A stretch of DNA of 64,000 nucleotides from Clostridia bacterium (GCA_017517685.1 JAFWYK010000012.1:56367-120366); one strand, 5' to 3'; counted from the first letter of the stretch, positions 20,500 through 29,435 are shown. The notes: generated from the letters alone by a model not told the origin. Program-made: numbers and translations.

Positions 20500-22089
20500 T
20501 TAATAATAAATCATATAATCAATTTCTGGGAAGATATCATCTTTATCAAAAACATCTAGAAGATATCTTGCATCTATCTTATCATTTTTTATTTGATAAT
20601 ATAATTTTGTAAATCTACCAATATGATCTTTTATTGATTTATGAGCATATTCAACCATTGTACCATTTGTTATAATAAATAACCAACAACTAGTTTGCGC
20701 CATAAGCAATTCTCTTGCGCATTGATTTAATGCTTGTCTTCTTAACGTATCTCCTTCATTTGGGAACATTTGAGCAAGCTCACACATTCTATCTGCTGCT
20801 TTATGCAAATGTCTATGCGCATAATCATTTGTAGGATTCAACCATACTTCACTATATCCATTAGCCCCCCAACTTGAACGACAAGGTGTTGAAACTTGAA
20901 TTTCTGGATACATATCTATATATTCACCTGGTGTAATTAATTTGAAATTACATTGATCAAAATGAATTTTCTTAAATAAAATATATAACCAGTATGGACC
21001 TTCATACCACCAATGGCCATATAACTCAGCGTCATAAGGACATGTAATAATTGGAGGTACTCCCATATAGCTTGATAATTGATCGATTTGTTTTGTTCTA
21101 CAATCCATAAAGTGACCAGCTTGCATTTCTGCAGTATCTCTAGCCCATTGTGGATCATAATAATCTTTTTGGCAATCTTTGCCAGTAATTCTATAATATT
21201 TAATACCTGTATTTACTCTTGCGCCATTAACTGCAATGTAAGGTTTAATATATTCATAATCTGCATCATATCCTATATCTCTATAGAATTCTCTATAATT
21301 GTAATCACCTGGATAACCGTTAATTGAACTCCAAACTTGTCTTGAAGATTCTAAATCTCTTGCAAAAGCAACTACTCCTCCATGTGATACGATTGGTGCA
21401 TAAGTTCCATATATCGGAGTTGGATCTGCATATAATACACCATGAGTTTCAACTATTGTATATTCTATTCCAAACTCTTTTAAATATTTGTCTGCTTCTG
21501 GAACATATCCACATTCTGGAAGCCAAATTCCTCTTGGTTTTCTACCAAAATATTTTTCATATGTTTGAACACCAACAGCAATTTGTGCTCTAACAGCTTT
21601 TTCATTAACATATAATATAGGAAAATATCCATGTGTTGCACCACAAGTGATAATTTCCAAATAACCCGCATCTTGAAAATGTTTAAAACCTTGAATCAAA
21701 TTACATTTATAAACATCTCTGAATACATGTAGGTCATTTGTATATCTATCTAAATAATAGTGTGACAAACTATTTAATCTAGGATCATATACTGTTCTTT
21801 TTACTTCTTTTTCACAAAGCTCAATATGTTTTTCAAGATATTTAATATATCTTTTTTGCAATAACTTACTATCTAGCATGCTTAGAAGTGTTGGTGTTAA
21901 AGTCATAGTAATTCTGAAATCAACATGTTCTTCTTCTAGCTTTTTATAATTTAAAAGCAAAGGAATGTATGTTTCAGATATTGCTTCAAATAGCCATTCT
22001 TCTTCTAGATACGTATCACATTCTGGATGATGAACATATGGTAAATGAGCATGTAAAACGAAGTTAACATATCCCTTTATATTTTTCAT
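20500..22089 (-). CDS. GH57 family 1,4-alpha-glucan branching enzyme (DUF1957 type)
   Basis: GH57 branching enzymes move alpha-1,4-glucan chains to form alpha-1,6 branches in glycogen-like polymers. The 529 residues begin with the conserved HAHLPYVHHPE (13-23). The nucleophile motif WLPECGY places Glu192 as catalytic nucleophile, and CPYDAELYGHWW places Asp353 as acid/base. The C-terminal helical DUF1957 region (WGANGYSEVWL, then QTSCWLFI) is present, as in known branching members. It lies just downstream of the DUF4912 gene and close to glycogen synthase. A strong hairpin separates it from the DUF4912 gene, and no clear promoter is visible in the 68-base gap, so it may depend on read-through. 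Confidence 0.92.
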   Translation of the reverse strand: MKNIKGYVNFVLHAHLPYVHHPECDTYLEEEWLFEAISETYIPLLLNYKKLEEEHVDFRITMTLTPTLLSMLDSKLLQKRYIKYLEKHIELCEKEVKRTVYDPRLNSLSHYYLDRYTNDLHVFRDVYKCNLIQGFKHFQDAGYLEIITCGATHGYFPILYVNEKAVRAQIAVGVQTYEKYFGRKPRGIWLPECGYVPEADKYLKEFGIEYTIVETHGVLYADPTPIYGTYAPIVSHGGVVAFARDLESSRQVWSSINGYPGDYNYREFYRDIGYDADYEYIKPYIAVNGARVNTGIKYYRITGKDCQKDYYDPQWARDTAEMQAGHFMDCRTKQIDQLSSYMGVPPIITCPYDAELYGHWWYEGPYWLYILFKKIHFDQCNFKLITPGEYIDMYPEIQVSTPCRSSWGANGYSEVWLNPTNDYAHRHLHKAADRMCELAQMFPNEGDTLRRQALNQCARELLMAQTSCWLFIITNGTMVEYAHKSIKDHIGRFTKLYYQIKNDKIDARYLLDVFDKDDIFPEIDYMIYY

Positions 22090-22110
22090 CTATTTTTCCT
22101 TTCAGTAATT

Positions 22111-22145
22111 GATAAGTAAAAAGTGAAAAACACTTTTTACTTACC
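22111..22145 (-). terminator. Strong hairpin between the DUF4912 and GH57 genes
   Basis: AAGTAAAAAGTG (22114-22125) pairs perfectly with CACTTTTTACTT (22131-22142) around a 5-base loop: a 12-bp stem. A short T-containing stretch follows on the minus strand. It may terminate or attenuate transcription into the GH57 gene. Confidence 0.65.
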
Positions 22146-22157
22146 TTTTCTAACATT

Positions 22158-23444
22158 TTATTTAAATGATGAACTTGTTAACTTTGAAGATGGGTTTGCC
22201 ATATCAAAGATTCCATCAGTAATTTCATCTTTATAATGTGATTCATAAAATTCTTTAACATTATGTGCTTTTCCTAGAACAGATTTTAATTGTCCTAAAT
22301 CTTTTGCAACTTCTTTTCCTGTTTTTACATTTCTAAATAATATAAATCTTGGTAATGTTTCTAATAATACATGATCATTAGGCACTTCTAATTTATTAGA
22401 GTTTGCAATTGGTAAATAGTCTGTTTGTAAGATTATTCTATTTGTTTCCATTTCAGCCATATTTACATATTGTGGTTTTTCTCTAAATTTTCTACCTAAT
22501 TGAATTGAATATTTAGTTTTTGGATCATCAATATTTATATACCAACTGTTAGCAAAATCGTTTATAACAATCTCTCTAACATATTTTTTATCTTCATTAT
22601 ATAAAAGTAATACCGGATAAGTTTTATTAAAGAAATCTTCGCCAAATGTTTTTACATATTTTGTTCTGTCATTGTCTGATATATCCCAATAAACAAACAA
22701 TTTCTTTGGGGTTTGAGCAAGAATTTTTACGATAGTTTCATTATATCTATATGGTAAATCGTAATATTCTAATAGGTATTCAGGTTTTTTTGCATCTATA
22801 GCAGCCGCTTTTTTAGCTTCTTTTATCTCTTTATCTGCAATTTTAGCTTTTGCCTTTTGTTCTTTTCTACCTTGAGATTCTCTTCTTGCTTCTTCTTGCA
22901 TCGCAGCAATCTTCGCTAAAAAGCTTTTAATTTTATCGATAATTGTTAATTCATCAACTTCTACTAATGCTTTTTCTTCTACTTTTGTTTCAACTACTTT
23001 TTCATCAACTTTAACTTCTTTTTTTGGAGTTATTTTCTTTGGTGCGTTCTTTTTTGTTTCTACCTTTTTAACTTCAGCTTTTTTAGGTCCAGCTTTTTTA
23101 GGTTCAACTTTTTTTGCTGTTGCTTTAGGTTTTGTTGTATTTGTATTTTTAATATCTTTTTTAGTACCTTTTCCACTTGCACTTTTTTGTTCAGATTGTT
23201 TTTTTACTGTTGATGCTTTTGGTGCTTTATCTGTTTTTGATTTTGAATCTTTTTCAACCTTAACTGATTTTGTGCTTTTTGTATTTGTAGATTTTGTTGA
23301 ATTTACTTTTTTCGTAGTTGTAGTTTTCTTTGCTTTTGTTTTTCCTTTAATCTCTAGCCCACTATCAATTGCTTCATTAGAATTCTTATCAACTTTAATG
23401 TTAACGTTTTCAACGTTTTTGCTGAATTCTTCGTTTTTTGGCAT
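22158..23444 (-). CDS. DUF4912 protein with long lysine-rich N-terminal tail
   Basis: Of the 428 residues, about 30-170 are a low-complexity, Lys/Thr/Ala/Pro-rich tail with repeated PKKAEVKKVETKK-like units, resembling histone H1-type tails. From about residue 210 the protein is folded, beginning with YYDLPYRYNETIVKILAQTPKKLFVYWDIS, the typical start of DUF4912. DUF4912 genes are often found beside alpha-glucan genes in Firmicutes, and here it lies between the GH57 branching enzyme and the divergent glycogen synthase. The tail could bind nucleic acid, anionic polymer or the cell envelope; this is inference. A good AAGGAGG site precedes the ATG. Confidence 0.87.
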   Translation of the reverse strand: MPKNEEFSKNVENVNIKVDKNSNEAIDSGLEIKGKTKAKKTTTTKKVNSTKSTNTKSTKSVKVEKDSKSKTDKAPKASTVKKQSEQKSASGKGTKKDIKNTNTTKPKATAKKVEPKKAGPKKAEVKKVETKKNAPKKITPKKEVKVDEKVVETKVEEKALVEVDELTIIDKIKSFLAKIAAMQEEARRESQGRKEQKAKAKIADKEIKEAKKAAAIDAKKPEYLLEYYDLPYRYNETIVKILAQTPKKLFVYWDISDNDRTKYVKTFGEDFFNKTYPVLLLYNEDKKYVREIVINDFANSWYINIDDPKTKYSIQLGRKFREKPQYVNMAEMETNRIILQTDYLPIANSNKLEVPNDHVLLETLPRFILFRNVKTGKEVAKDLGQLKSVLGKAHNVKEFYESHYKDEITDGIFDMANPSSKLTSSSFK

Positions 23445-23606
23445 TTCTTTTTTCTCCTCCTTAGTATATCGTTTTTCAACGTATTTACATTATTCCCCAA
23501 TAATATTTATAATTATATCTATAAAGTAATAAAACATCAAGCAATTTTTATTATAAAAAGCTTATTTTTTTATTTTTTATTTTATTGTAATATTTGTAAC
23601 ACAAAT

Positions 23607-23635
23607 GTTATATATTTTTTAACTTTTTTTGTCAA
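23607..23635 (-). promoter_or_regulatory. Sigma-A type promoter for the DUF4912 gene
   Basis: On the minus strand TTGACA (23635-23630) and TATAAC (23612-23607) are 17 bases apart. The leader would be about 155 bases long. A second weaker set (TTGTAA and TATAAA, 17 apart) lies further upstream around 23660-23690. Confidence 0.65.
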
Positions 23636-23701
23636 AATCTGTTTACTTTTGTAAATATTTTATATAAAATATACTAAGAAATTACAAAAAAATTTGTGAC
23701 C

Positions 23702-23720
23702 TGAAATATTAAATATTTCA
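23702..23720. promoter_or_regulatory. Perfect 19-base palindrome between the divergent glucan genes
   Basis: TGAAATATT (23702-23710) and AATATTTCA (23712-23720) form a perfect inverted repeat about one central base. It lies between the DUF4912 promoter and the presumed glycogen synthase promoter, so it could be an operator shared by both. Apart from this and the promoters, the 422-base gap 23445-23866 is featureless and very AT-rich. Confidence 0.4.
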
Positions 23721-23755
23721 ACACTTTTAAAAAATAGATTAAAAATTCAAAACAC

Positions 23756-23785
23756 TTGACAAGTGAATTTTTATTTTTTTATTTT
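23756..23785 (+). promoter_or_regulatory. Possible promoter for glycogen synthase
   Basis: A perfect TTGACA lies at 23756-23761. The best -10 at a normal distance is TATTTT (23780-23785, 18-base spacer), which is weak. The start codon is 82 bases further on. Confidence 0.4.
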
Positions 23786-23866
23786 TTAGATAAATTTTTA
23801 AATCAAAAAATGTTACAAAAACAAAAGAAAAATAACAAAGAAATTTGAAAGGAGTACTTTTCTGAA

Positions 23867-24463
23867 ATGAAAATTTTAATGCTATCATGGGAATACCCAC
23901 CAAGAGTTGTAGGAGGAATATCAAGAGTTGTACACGACCTATCTCACAGATTAATTCAAGATGGTCATGAAGTTACTGTTGTTACTTATAGAGATGGAAA
24001 CGTACCATATTATGAAGATGATGGTGGTGTTGATGTTTATAGAGTTGATAACTATATGATTACACCAAATAACTTCATTGATTGGATTATGCAATTGAAT
24101 TTTAATATGATAGCAAAAACTGGAGAAATCATTGCTGAAAAAGGAAACTTTGATGTAATACATGCTCATGACTGGTTAACAGCTTATGCCGGAAAAGCAT
24201 TAAAACAAGCTTTCAATACTCCTCTAGTTTCAACAATCCACGCTACAGAAGCTGGTAGAAACAGTGGTATTCAAGGTGAAATGCAAAAATATATCAATGA
24301 CACAGAATGGATGCTTACATATGAATCTTCAGAAGTTATTGTTAATAGTAATTATATGAAAAACGAACTTCAAAGATTATTTGGTTTACCTTATGAAAAA
24401 ATCAATGTTGTTCCAAATGGTGTTAACTTAAATCTTTTTCAACGGAATCGAAAAAGATTATGA
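23867..24463 (+). CDS. glgA: Glycogen synthase-type glycosyltransferase, N-terminal part (gene broken by a frameshift)
   Basis: This is the N-terminal Rossmann half of a GT4/GT5-type alpha-glucan synthase. It opens with MKILMLSWEYPPRVVGGISRV, with the GGI nucleotide-sugar loop, and has DVIHAHDWLTAYAG, STIHATEAGR and the inter-domain NVVPNGVNLNLF segment. After Phe the frame runs into unrelated residues (QRNRKRL) and stops. Dropping one T from the TTTTT run at 24435-24439 restores N-L-F-N-G-I-E-K-D-Y-D-F-R-R-K-Y, which joins smoothly to the second half in the +1 frame. The intact gene would span 23867-25154 and encode about 428 residues. An AAAGGAG site precedes the ATG. The break may be a sequence error, a mutation or a programmed shift. 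Confidence 0.88.
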   Translation: MKILMLSWEYPPRVVGGISRVVHDLSHRLIQDGHEVTVVTYRDGNVPYYEDDGGVDVYRVDNYMITPNNFIDWIMQLNFNMIAKTGEIIAEKGNFDVIHAHDWLTAYAGKALKQAFNTPLVSTIHATEAGRNSGIQGEMQKYINDTEWMLTYESSEVIVNSNYMKNELQRLFGLPYEKINVVPNGVNLNLFQRNRKRL

Positions 24464-24482
24464 CTTTAGAAGAAAATACGCT

Positions 24483-25154
24483 ATGGATAACGAAAAAATC
24501 ATCTTATTCATGGGAAGACTTGTTTATGAAAAAGGTATTCAAACTTTAATAGCTGCTATGCCTAAAATTTTAGCTCACTACAACGATGCTAAATTAATAG
24601 TTGCTGGTAAAGGTGGAATGATTGATGAATTAAAAGCTCAAGTTAATGCTTTAGGTTTAGGAAACAAAGTTTACTTTACTGGTTACTTAGGATCTAAAGA
24701 TGTTCAAAAAATGTATAAATGTGCAGATGTATCTGTATTCCCTAGTACATATGAACCATTCGGAATTGTTGCTCTTGAAGCAATGTTATCTGGAACACCA
24801 GTTGTTACTTCTGATATCGGTGGTTTAAATGAAATAGTTGATCATGGAATAAACGGAATGAAAAGCTACGCAGGTAACGCAAACTCTCTTGCTGATTCAA
24901 TCCTTACCCTTCTATATGATCCAAAATTATGTGATACAGTTACAAGAAATGCAAAATTAAAAGTTAAGACAGAATATAATTGGACAAAAATTGCTCAAGA
25001 TACACACTTTGCATATGAAAAAGCAATTGCTGAAACAATGGCTTCTAGACAAGCAAAACAAATCGCTCAAGAAGAAGCTCAAAAAGAAATCAAGAAATCA
25101 AACGAAATTACAAACTTACTTTCATTCAAGAAAAGTCGTCAAGCATTTGCTTAA
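24483..25154 (+). CDS. glgA: Glycogen synthase-type glycosyltransferase, C-terminal part (second half of the frameshifted gene)
   Basis: This frame carries the C-terminal Rossmann domain: KIILFMGRLVYEKGIQTLI, then YFTGYLGSKDVQKMYKCADV, and the catalytic E-x7-E motif in TYEPFGIVALEAMLSGTPVV. The last 40 residues form a Gln/Lys/Glu-rich helix. The ATG at 24483 is an internal Met of the full protein and has no convincing ribosome binding site of its own, so without the N-terminal half this piece is unlikely to be made or active. The reading frame really begins upstream, at the T-run near 24435. It ends at a strong terminator. Confidence 0.85.
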   Translation: MDNEKIILFMGRLVYEKGIQTLIAAMPKILAHYNDAKLIVAGKGGMIDELKAQVNALGLGNKVYFTGYLGSKDVQKMYKCADVSVFPSTYEPFGIVALEAMLSGTPVVTSDIGGLNEIVDHGINGMKSYAGNANSLADSILTLLYDPKLCDTVTRNAKLKVKTEYNWTKIAQDTHFAYEKAIAETMASRQAKQIAQEEAQKEIKKSNEITNLLSFKKSRQAFA

Positions 25155-25175
25155 AATATATTTAATAAAAATATT

Positions 25176-25207
25176 AAAACCGTTAATCAAAAGATTAACG
25201 GTTTTTT
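25176..25207 (+). terminator. Terminator of glycogen synthase
   Basis: AAAACCGTTAATC (25176-25188) pairs perfectly with GATTAACGGTTTT (25193-25205) around AAAA and runs into TTTTTT. On the minus strand the flanking A-run can also serve the convergent TraX-family gene. Confidence 0.92.
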
Positions 25208-25211
25208 GTTA

Positions 25212-25880
25212 TTACATAAATGAAAATATATAAATCACAATTAGATGTACTGGGTAGAAGTAATAAAATAACCTTTTATCATCTCTTCCCTTTTTACCAT
25301 TATACATCAAAATAAATATCAAAGGTAAAATTGTACATATTGCATAAATCATCGCATTAACATTTACAAAAATATTCAATTCATTAACTAAATAATAAAC
25401 TATAACTGTTAAAACATATAATATAGACATCCATACTTTCTTGTTTTTGAATATATGAAAAATAAGTACAACTACCATTGCATACCATCCATATTCTATG
25501 TGTAAAAATTCTGCTAGTATTATCAAAAACAAATCTGCCAAAACAGCTAAGAATTTATTATTCAATTTATCATATATCATCATTGCATTAATACTTATTA
25601 CAAATGTAAATATAATATTCAAACAATTCCATTCTCCTACTAAAGTTCTAAATAATACAAATGGAACTTGTGATATTATTGCAGTAACAAACAATCTTTT
25701 TCTATATTTGTAAACATCTTTTGTGTGTGCATATCCTTCTGTTATTAAAAATGCAAATAAAGGAAAAGCAATTCTACCTAAATACACTGTAACAAAATTA
25801 ACCAATTCCGGTGAAGCATATTTAATATGATCACAAAACATGAATATACATGCTATAACTTTTATTACAAATGAACTCAT
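25212..25880 (-). CDS. TraX-family membrane protein
   Basis: The 222-residue protein has about six or seven hydrophobic helices. It begins with FVIKVIACIFMFCDHI and has LGRIAFPLFAFLITEGY followed by a YRKRLFVTAIISQVPF segment; these are the family features of TraX-type proteins. TraX of the F plasmid acetylates pilin, but chromosomal Firmicute members are generally free-standing and their substrates are unknown. There are no conjugation genes nearby. It lies 5 bases after the YqeY gene, so it is probably in the same transcript, and it converges on glycogen synthase. Confidence 0.82.
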   Translation of the reverse strand: MSSFVIKVIACIFMFCDHIKYASPELVNFVTVYLGRIAFPLFAFLITEGYAHTKDVYKYRKRLFVTAIISQVPFVLFRTLVGEWNCLNIIFTFVISINAMMIYDKLNNKFLAVLADLFLIILAEFLHIEYGWYAMVVVLIFHIFKNKKVWMSILYVLTVIVYYLVNELNIFVNVNAMIYAICTILPLIFILMYNGKKGRDDKRLFYYFYPVHLIVIYIFSFM

Positions 25881-25885
25881 AAAAT

Positions 25886-26326
25886 TTATCCTAATAATTC
25901 TTTTACTACATCGTTTATTGTTCTTCCATCAGCTGCAGCTCCAATTCTTGCTTTAGCTTCTTTCATAACTGGTCCCATATCTTTCATAGAAGTAGCACCT
26001 AAATCAGAAATAACTTTTTCTAATTCTACTTTAATCTCTTCTCTAGTTAATTGTTTTGGTAAGTATTCTTGTAATATAGCAATTTCTTCGTTAGTTTGAG
26101 AAATTAAGTCTTCTCTTCCACCTTTTTCAAAATCAACTAAAGCATCCTTTTTACTTTTAACTTCTTTAGCAATTATTTCAATGATCTTATCATCTTCAAC
26201 AACAATACCTTTATCTTTTTCAATTTGTAAAATTGCTGCTCTAACCATTTGAACTGTATTTTTTCTAATCTCATTTTTTTCTCTCATTGCAAGTTTTAAA
26301 TCATCCATTAATTTTTCTTTTAACAT
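25886..26326 (-). CDS. GatB/YqeY domain protein
   Basis: The 146-residue, all-helical protein shows the YqeY pattern: an N-terminal DLKLAMREKNEIRKNTVQMVRAAI block, the middle EIAILQEYLPKQLTREEI block and the end GAAADGRTINDVVKELL. The domain is related to the tRNA-binding tail of GatB, but the role of free YqeY is unclear. It is complete and of normal length. The upstream promoter is listed separately, and the TraX gene follows. Confidence 0.92.
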   Translation of the reverse strand: MLKEKLMDDLKLAMREKNEIRKNTVQMVRAAILQIEKDKGIVVEDDKIIEIIAKEVKSKKDALVDFEKGGREDLISQTNEEIAILQEYLPKQLTREEIKVELEKVISDLGATSMKDMGPVMKEAKARIGAAADGRTINDVVKELLG

Positions 26327-26353
26327 ATTCTCTACCTTCTTTCCTTGATATAT

Positions 26354-26382
26354 ACTTTACTATAAAATTTACATTTTATCAA
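26354..26382 (-). promoter_or_regulatory. Possible promoter for the YqeY-TraX genes
   Basis: On the minus strand TTGATA (26382-26377) and TAAAGT (26359-26354) are 17 bases apart, 28-56 bases before the ATG at 26326. The -10 has two mismatches. Confidence 0.4.
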
Positions 26383-26391
26383 TATAGTTTT

Positions 26392-26886
26392 TTAAAATGT
26401 AATTAAATCCAAATAACTTACCACAGATACTTCAACTATTTTATCTAACAATTCTTTATATTCTTTTACCCTAAAATTCATAAAACCTTCTAAATATATT
26501 TTCTTATTATCTTTTAAATAAGACATTATTAATTTTTCAAGCAACACATTCTTTCCACCGATTTTTTCATCTGGTAATTCTAAAACTCTTTTACAAATCT
26601 CTAATATATACTTTCTCTCTAAAGTGCTTAAATAAAAATAATTCTTTTCTACCGCTTTTTCAATTATTTTATTTTCATCATATTTTTCAACACATAATTT
26701 TATACTTTTAGCTATCATATTATAAAAATTATTAATTGTGTTCTTATCCTTATAATGAACAATCAAATTATCATATGTCTTAAATCTATAAACAGAAATA
26801 TAAAAATCAAATGGATATTTTTCTAATTCTTCCAATATAAAATCAATTTTATTTCTATCAATTGTTTTTATACAAATCGTTTTCAC
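26392..26886 (-). CDS. YtxC-like sporulation protein, short form
   Basis: The 164-residue protein resembles the N-terminal and middle part of YtxC, a sporulation-associated family of Firmicutes. The tell-tale part is the end, IYLEGFMNFRVKEYKELLDKIVEVSV, which in YtxC proteins is followed by about 100 more residues. Here the protein stops soon after (YLDLITF), and no continuation was found downstream. It may be a natural short form or a truncated remnant. It sits next to gpr, which suits a sporulation role. The assignment rests on pattern reading and is moderate. Confidence 0.6.
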   Translation of the reverse strand: MKTICIKTIDRNKIDFILEELEKYPFDFYISVYRFKTYDNLIVHYKDKNTINNFYNMIAKSIKLCVEKYDENKIIEKAVEKNYFYLSTLERKYILEICKRVLELPDEKIGGKNVLLEKLIMSYLKDNKKIYLEGFMNFRVKEYKELLDKIVEVSVVSYLDLITF

Positions 26887-26957
26887 TTTATAATTAATCT
26901 CCTATTAATAAAAGTATAACCTATAATATTCATTGCATTTAATATTTGTTAAAACTT

Positions 26958-27836
26958 TTAAAAACTCATATTAATTCCTTCTGATACTATAGCAGTAATA
27001 TTTTCAATTAAAGTATCTATTTCTTTTGGAGTTACAATAAAGTTAAATTTATTTAACTTTAATTTATTAACCAGTTCATCTTCATTAATTCTAATATCAC
27101 ATATATTTAAAGTATCTATAACAATTGTAGCTGCATCAAGAACCGTTGGAATGCCAATACCTATTACTGGAATTCCTAAAGTATCTTTTGATAATTCCTC
27201 TTGTCTATTTCCTACTCCACCACCTGGAACTATCCCTGTATCTGATATCTGAATCGATTTTCCTATACGATCTATATTCTTGGAACATAAGCTATCAATT
27301 GCAATAATTAATTTAGGCTTAACATTTTCTACAATACCTTTAACGATTTCAATCGTCTCTATACCAGTCGTCCCAAGTACTCCTGGAACTATTGCACAAA
27401 CTCCCCTAACATCTTTATCAATTACATTTGGCAAAAACAATTTTATATGTCTTGTTATTTCAATATTCTCTACAACTTTTGCACCAAAAGAATCTGGTGT
27501 AGCATTTAAATTTCCTAATCCAACAATTAATATCTCACCATCTTTATCTATATGTTCATTTATAATAAGTTTTAACTCTTTTGAAAAAACATTTATTATC
27601 TCTCTTTCTTTTTCTACAGACAAATTATTAATACTATTTATATCTATTGTTATATAGTTCCCTACTTTTCGTTTTAATGCATTTGCACCTTTTTCATTTT
27701 CAATTTTTACTTTAGTTATTTTTATATCATCAAGTAATGATGTTTCAATTTTTATCCCATCTATTTCATCATTTAAATTATTAGCTCTTTTAAAAACTTC
27801 TCTTCTTTCAACCGCAAGATCTGTTCTAAAAAACAT
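26958..27836 (-). CDS. gpr: Germination protease Gpr
   Basis: Gpr is the aspartic-type endopeptidase that degrades small acid-soluble spore proteins during germination. It is made as an inactive zymogen in the forespore. The protein begins FFRTDLAVERRE and has VGLGNLNATPDSFGAKVVENIEITRHI, the VPGVLGTTGIETIEIVKGI block, IAIDSLCSKN and GGGVGNRQEELS, all matching the family. An ATG at 27848 lies within the AAGGATGGTGAT ribosome binding site, so the ATG at 27836 is the better start (292 residues). This is strong evidence for an endospore former. Confidence 0.93.
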   Translation of the reverse strand: MFFRTDLAVERREVFKRANNLNDEIDGIKIETSLLDDIKITKVKIENEKGANALKRKVGNYITIDINSINNLSVEKEREIINVFSKELKLIINEHIDKDGEILIVGLGNLNATPDSFGAKVVENIEITRHIKLFLPNVIDKDVRGVCAIVPGVLGTTGIETIEIVKGIVENVKPKLIIAIDSLCSKNIDRIGKSIQISDTGIVPGGGVGNRQEELSKDTLGIPVIGIGIPTVLDAATIVIDTLNICDIRINEDELVNKLKLNKFNFIVTPKEIDTLIENITAIVSEGINMSF

Positions 27837-27906
27837 AAATATCACCATCCTTAATATAATAATGATATTTTTTATTTATTTTATATTATTTATTCAACAA
27901 AAAATA

Positions 27907-27933
27907 AAAAAACTAACTTTCGTTAGTTTTTTC
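27907..27933 (-). terminator. Terminator of the YebC gene
   Basis: AAAACTAAC (27909-27917) pairs with GTTAGTTTT (27922-27930) around TTTC. A-rich sequence on the plus-strand left side gives a T-run on the minus strand. Confidence 0.85.
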
Positions 27934-27940
27934 ATCTTTA

Positions 27941-28666
27941 TTATTCTTCCCAGTTATGGAATACTTCTAAAACATCATCTAAATCTTCTAGATTATCGAT
28001 TAATCTTTGCATTTTTTCTCCACTTGTTTCATCTAAAGAAACATATGTACTTGGAACTTGTTGTACTCCTGCTTCTAAGAATGTTAAGTTATTACTTGTT
28101 AATGTTTCTGTAACTTGTGTAAAGTCTGCTGGTGCAGTTGTTATTTCATAAACTTCTTCCTCTACTGAAAAGTCTTCTGCTCCTGCTTCAATTGCAAGCA
28201 TCATTAAATCATCTTCTCCTATTGGGCATCCTTCTTTTTCAATTACTATAACACCTTTTTTCTCAAACATATATGATACACAACCTGGTGTTCCTAAATT
28301 TCCACCAAATTTATCAAATATATGTCTTACATCAGCTGCTGTTCTATTTTTATTATTTGTTGAAGCATTTACTATTACAGCAACACCATTTGTTCCATAT
28401 CCTTCATATACGATTTCTTCGTAATTTTCACCATTTGCTGCTCCAGATGCTTTTTTGATTGCATTATTAATTGTATCATTTGGCATGTTGTTTGCTTTAC
28501 ATTTTGCAATAACATCCTTTAATTTTGAATTACCAGCAGGATCTGGGCCACCTTGTTTAACTGCTATTAATAATTCTCTACCTAATTTTGTAAATATTTT
28601 TCCTCTAGCTGCATCAGCTTTTCCTTTTTTAGCTTGAATATTATGCCACTTACTATGTCCTGACAT
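27941..28666 (-). CDS. YebC/PmpR-family protein
   Basis: The 241-residue protein starts [20 protein letters not shown], the hallmark of the YebC family. It continues with [27 protein letters not shown]-type residues ([13 protein letters not shown]) and the [13 protein letters not shown] block. Members act as transcription regulators and, more recently, as translation factors relieving ribosome stalling at proline runs. The start is fixed by a GGGAGG site; an in-frame ATG 45 bases upstream has no ribosome binding site. It is complete and monocistronic. Confidence 0.95.
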   Translation of the reverse strand: MSGHSKWHNIQAKKGKADAARGKIFTKLGRELLIAVKQGGPDPAGNSKLKDVIAKCKANNMPNDTINNAIKKASGAANGENYEEIVYEGYGTNGVAVIVNASTNNKNRTAADVRHIFDKFGGNLGTPGCVSYMFEKKGVIVIEKEGCPIGEDDLMMLAIEAGAEDFSVEEEVYEITTAPADFTQVTETLTSNNLTFLEAGVQQVPSTYVSLDETSGEKMQRLIDNLEDLDDVLEVFHNWEE

Positions 28667-28745
28667 GACTAATTCCTCCCTTTTTTCTAAAATCATCTTA
28701 TATTTTAACACATATTTTGCATTTTGTGTAGTATTTATGCAAATT

Positions 28746-29435
28746 TTAATTTTTCTTCCTTATATATATAGCATATATAATAGGTACTATAGTTAAAAAT
28801 AGTGGTCCTAAGTATTTTGTAACTTCATTTGGTTGATTAAATACAGAAAGTGCATTTACCATAGAATGAGTTACAATACATGGCCATATACTTTTAGATT
28901 TAATAACTATTATAGCAAATAAATATCCTATCGAAACAGCATATATTATTTGCAACACTGTTGATAATACTTCAGCACCATTTAAAAGATTAATAATATG
29001 ACCTATTCCAAATGTTAATGAAGTTACAATTATTGCAACTTTTTCATTATCCTTAAGCATCATTTGAAGCAAAAATCCTCTAAAAATTATTTCTTCTAAA
29101 AATCCAATAAAAATCATGGCCAAGATATATAGTATAATTTCTTTTATACTTAATGAAAGATTAATACCATTCCATAAATTTACACTTATAATTAATATCA
29201 ATGGGAAAAAATACAAATATTTTTTCGAATCTTTTACTTTATTTAAACATAAATATTCATTTAATTTCATAAATTTAATAAATATACATATAACTAAAGT
29301 TAATAAAATATTAACAACAACTGTTGGTATGCTTCCGATTTCAAACTCTTGCATGCATAATGAATTAGAAATTAAATATATAACAATTAAAAGGATACAT
29401 ATAAATAATTCATTCTTTTCAAAAAATTTACTCAT
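28746..29435 (-). CDS. CPBP-family intramembrane metalloprotease
   Basis: The 229-residue integral membrane protein has the three CPBP (Abi/Rce1-like) motifs: [16 protein letters not shown] and HSMVNALS. These supply the Glu, His and Asn/His residues of the active site. Such proteins process peptides or modify membrane-linked substrates, but the partner is unknown here. Its start overlaps the end of the 29428 gene by eight bases, so the two are translationally coupled. Confidence 0.87.
   Translation of the reverse strand: MSKFFEKNELFICILLIVIYLISNSLCMQEFEIGSIPTVVVNILLTLVICIFIKFMKLNEYLCLNKVKDSKKYLYFFPLILIISVNLWNGINLSLSIKEIILYILAMIFIGFLEEIIFRGFLLQMMLKDNEKVAIIVTSLTFGIGHIINLLNGAEVLSTVLQIIYAVSIGYLFAIIVIKSKSIWPCIVTHSMVNALSVFNQPNEVTKYLGPLFLTIVPIIYAIYIRKKN

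Noticed and set aside
25212..25880. TraX-like gene as evidence of a conjugative element
   Set aside because: It stands among housekeeping genes with no transfer, integrase or relaxase genes nearby.
27280..27657. 125-codon plus-strand frame opposite gpr
   Set aside because: Antisense shadow of gpr; its start has no ribosome binding site and the Gpr protein is complete.
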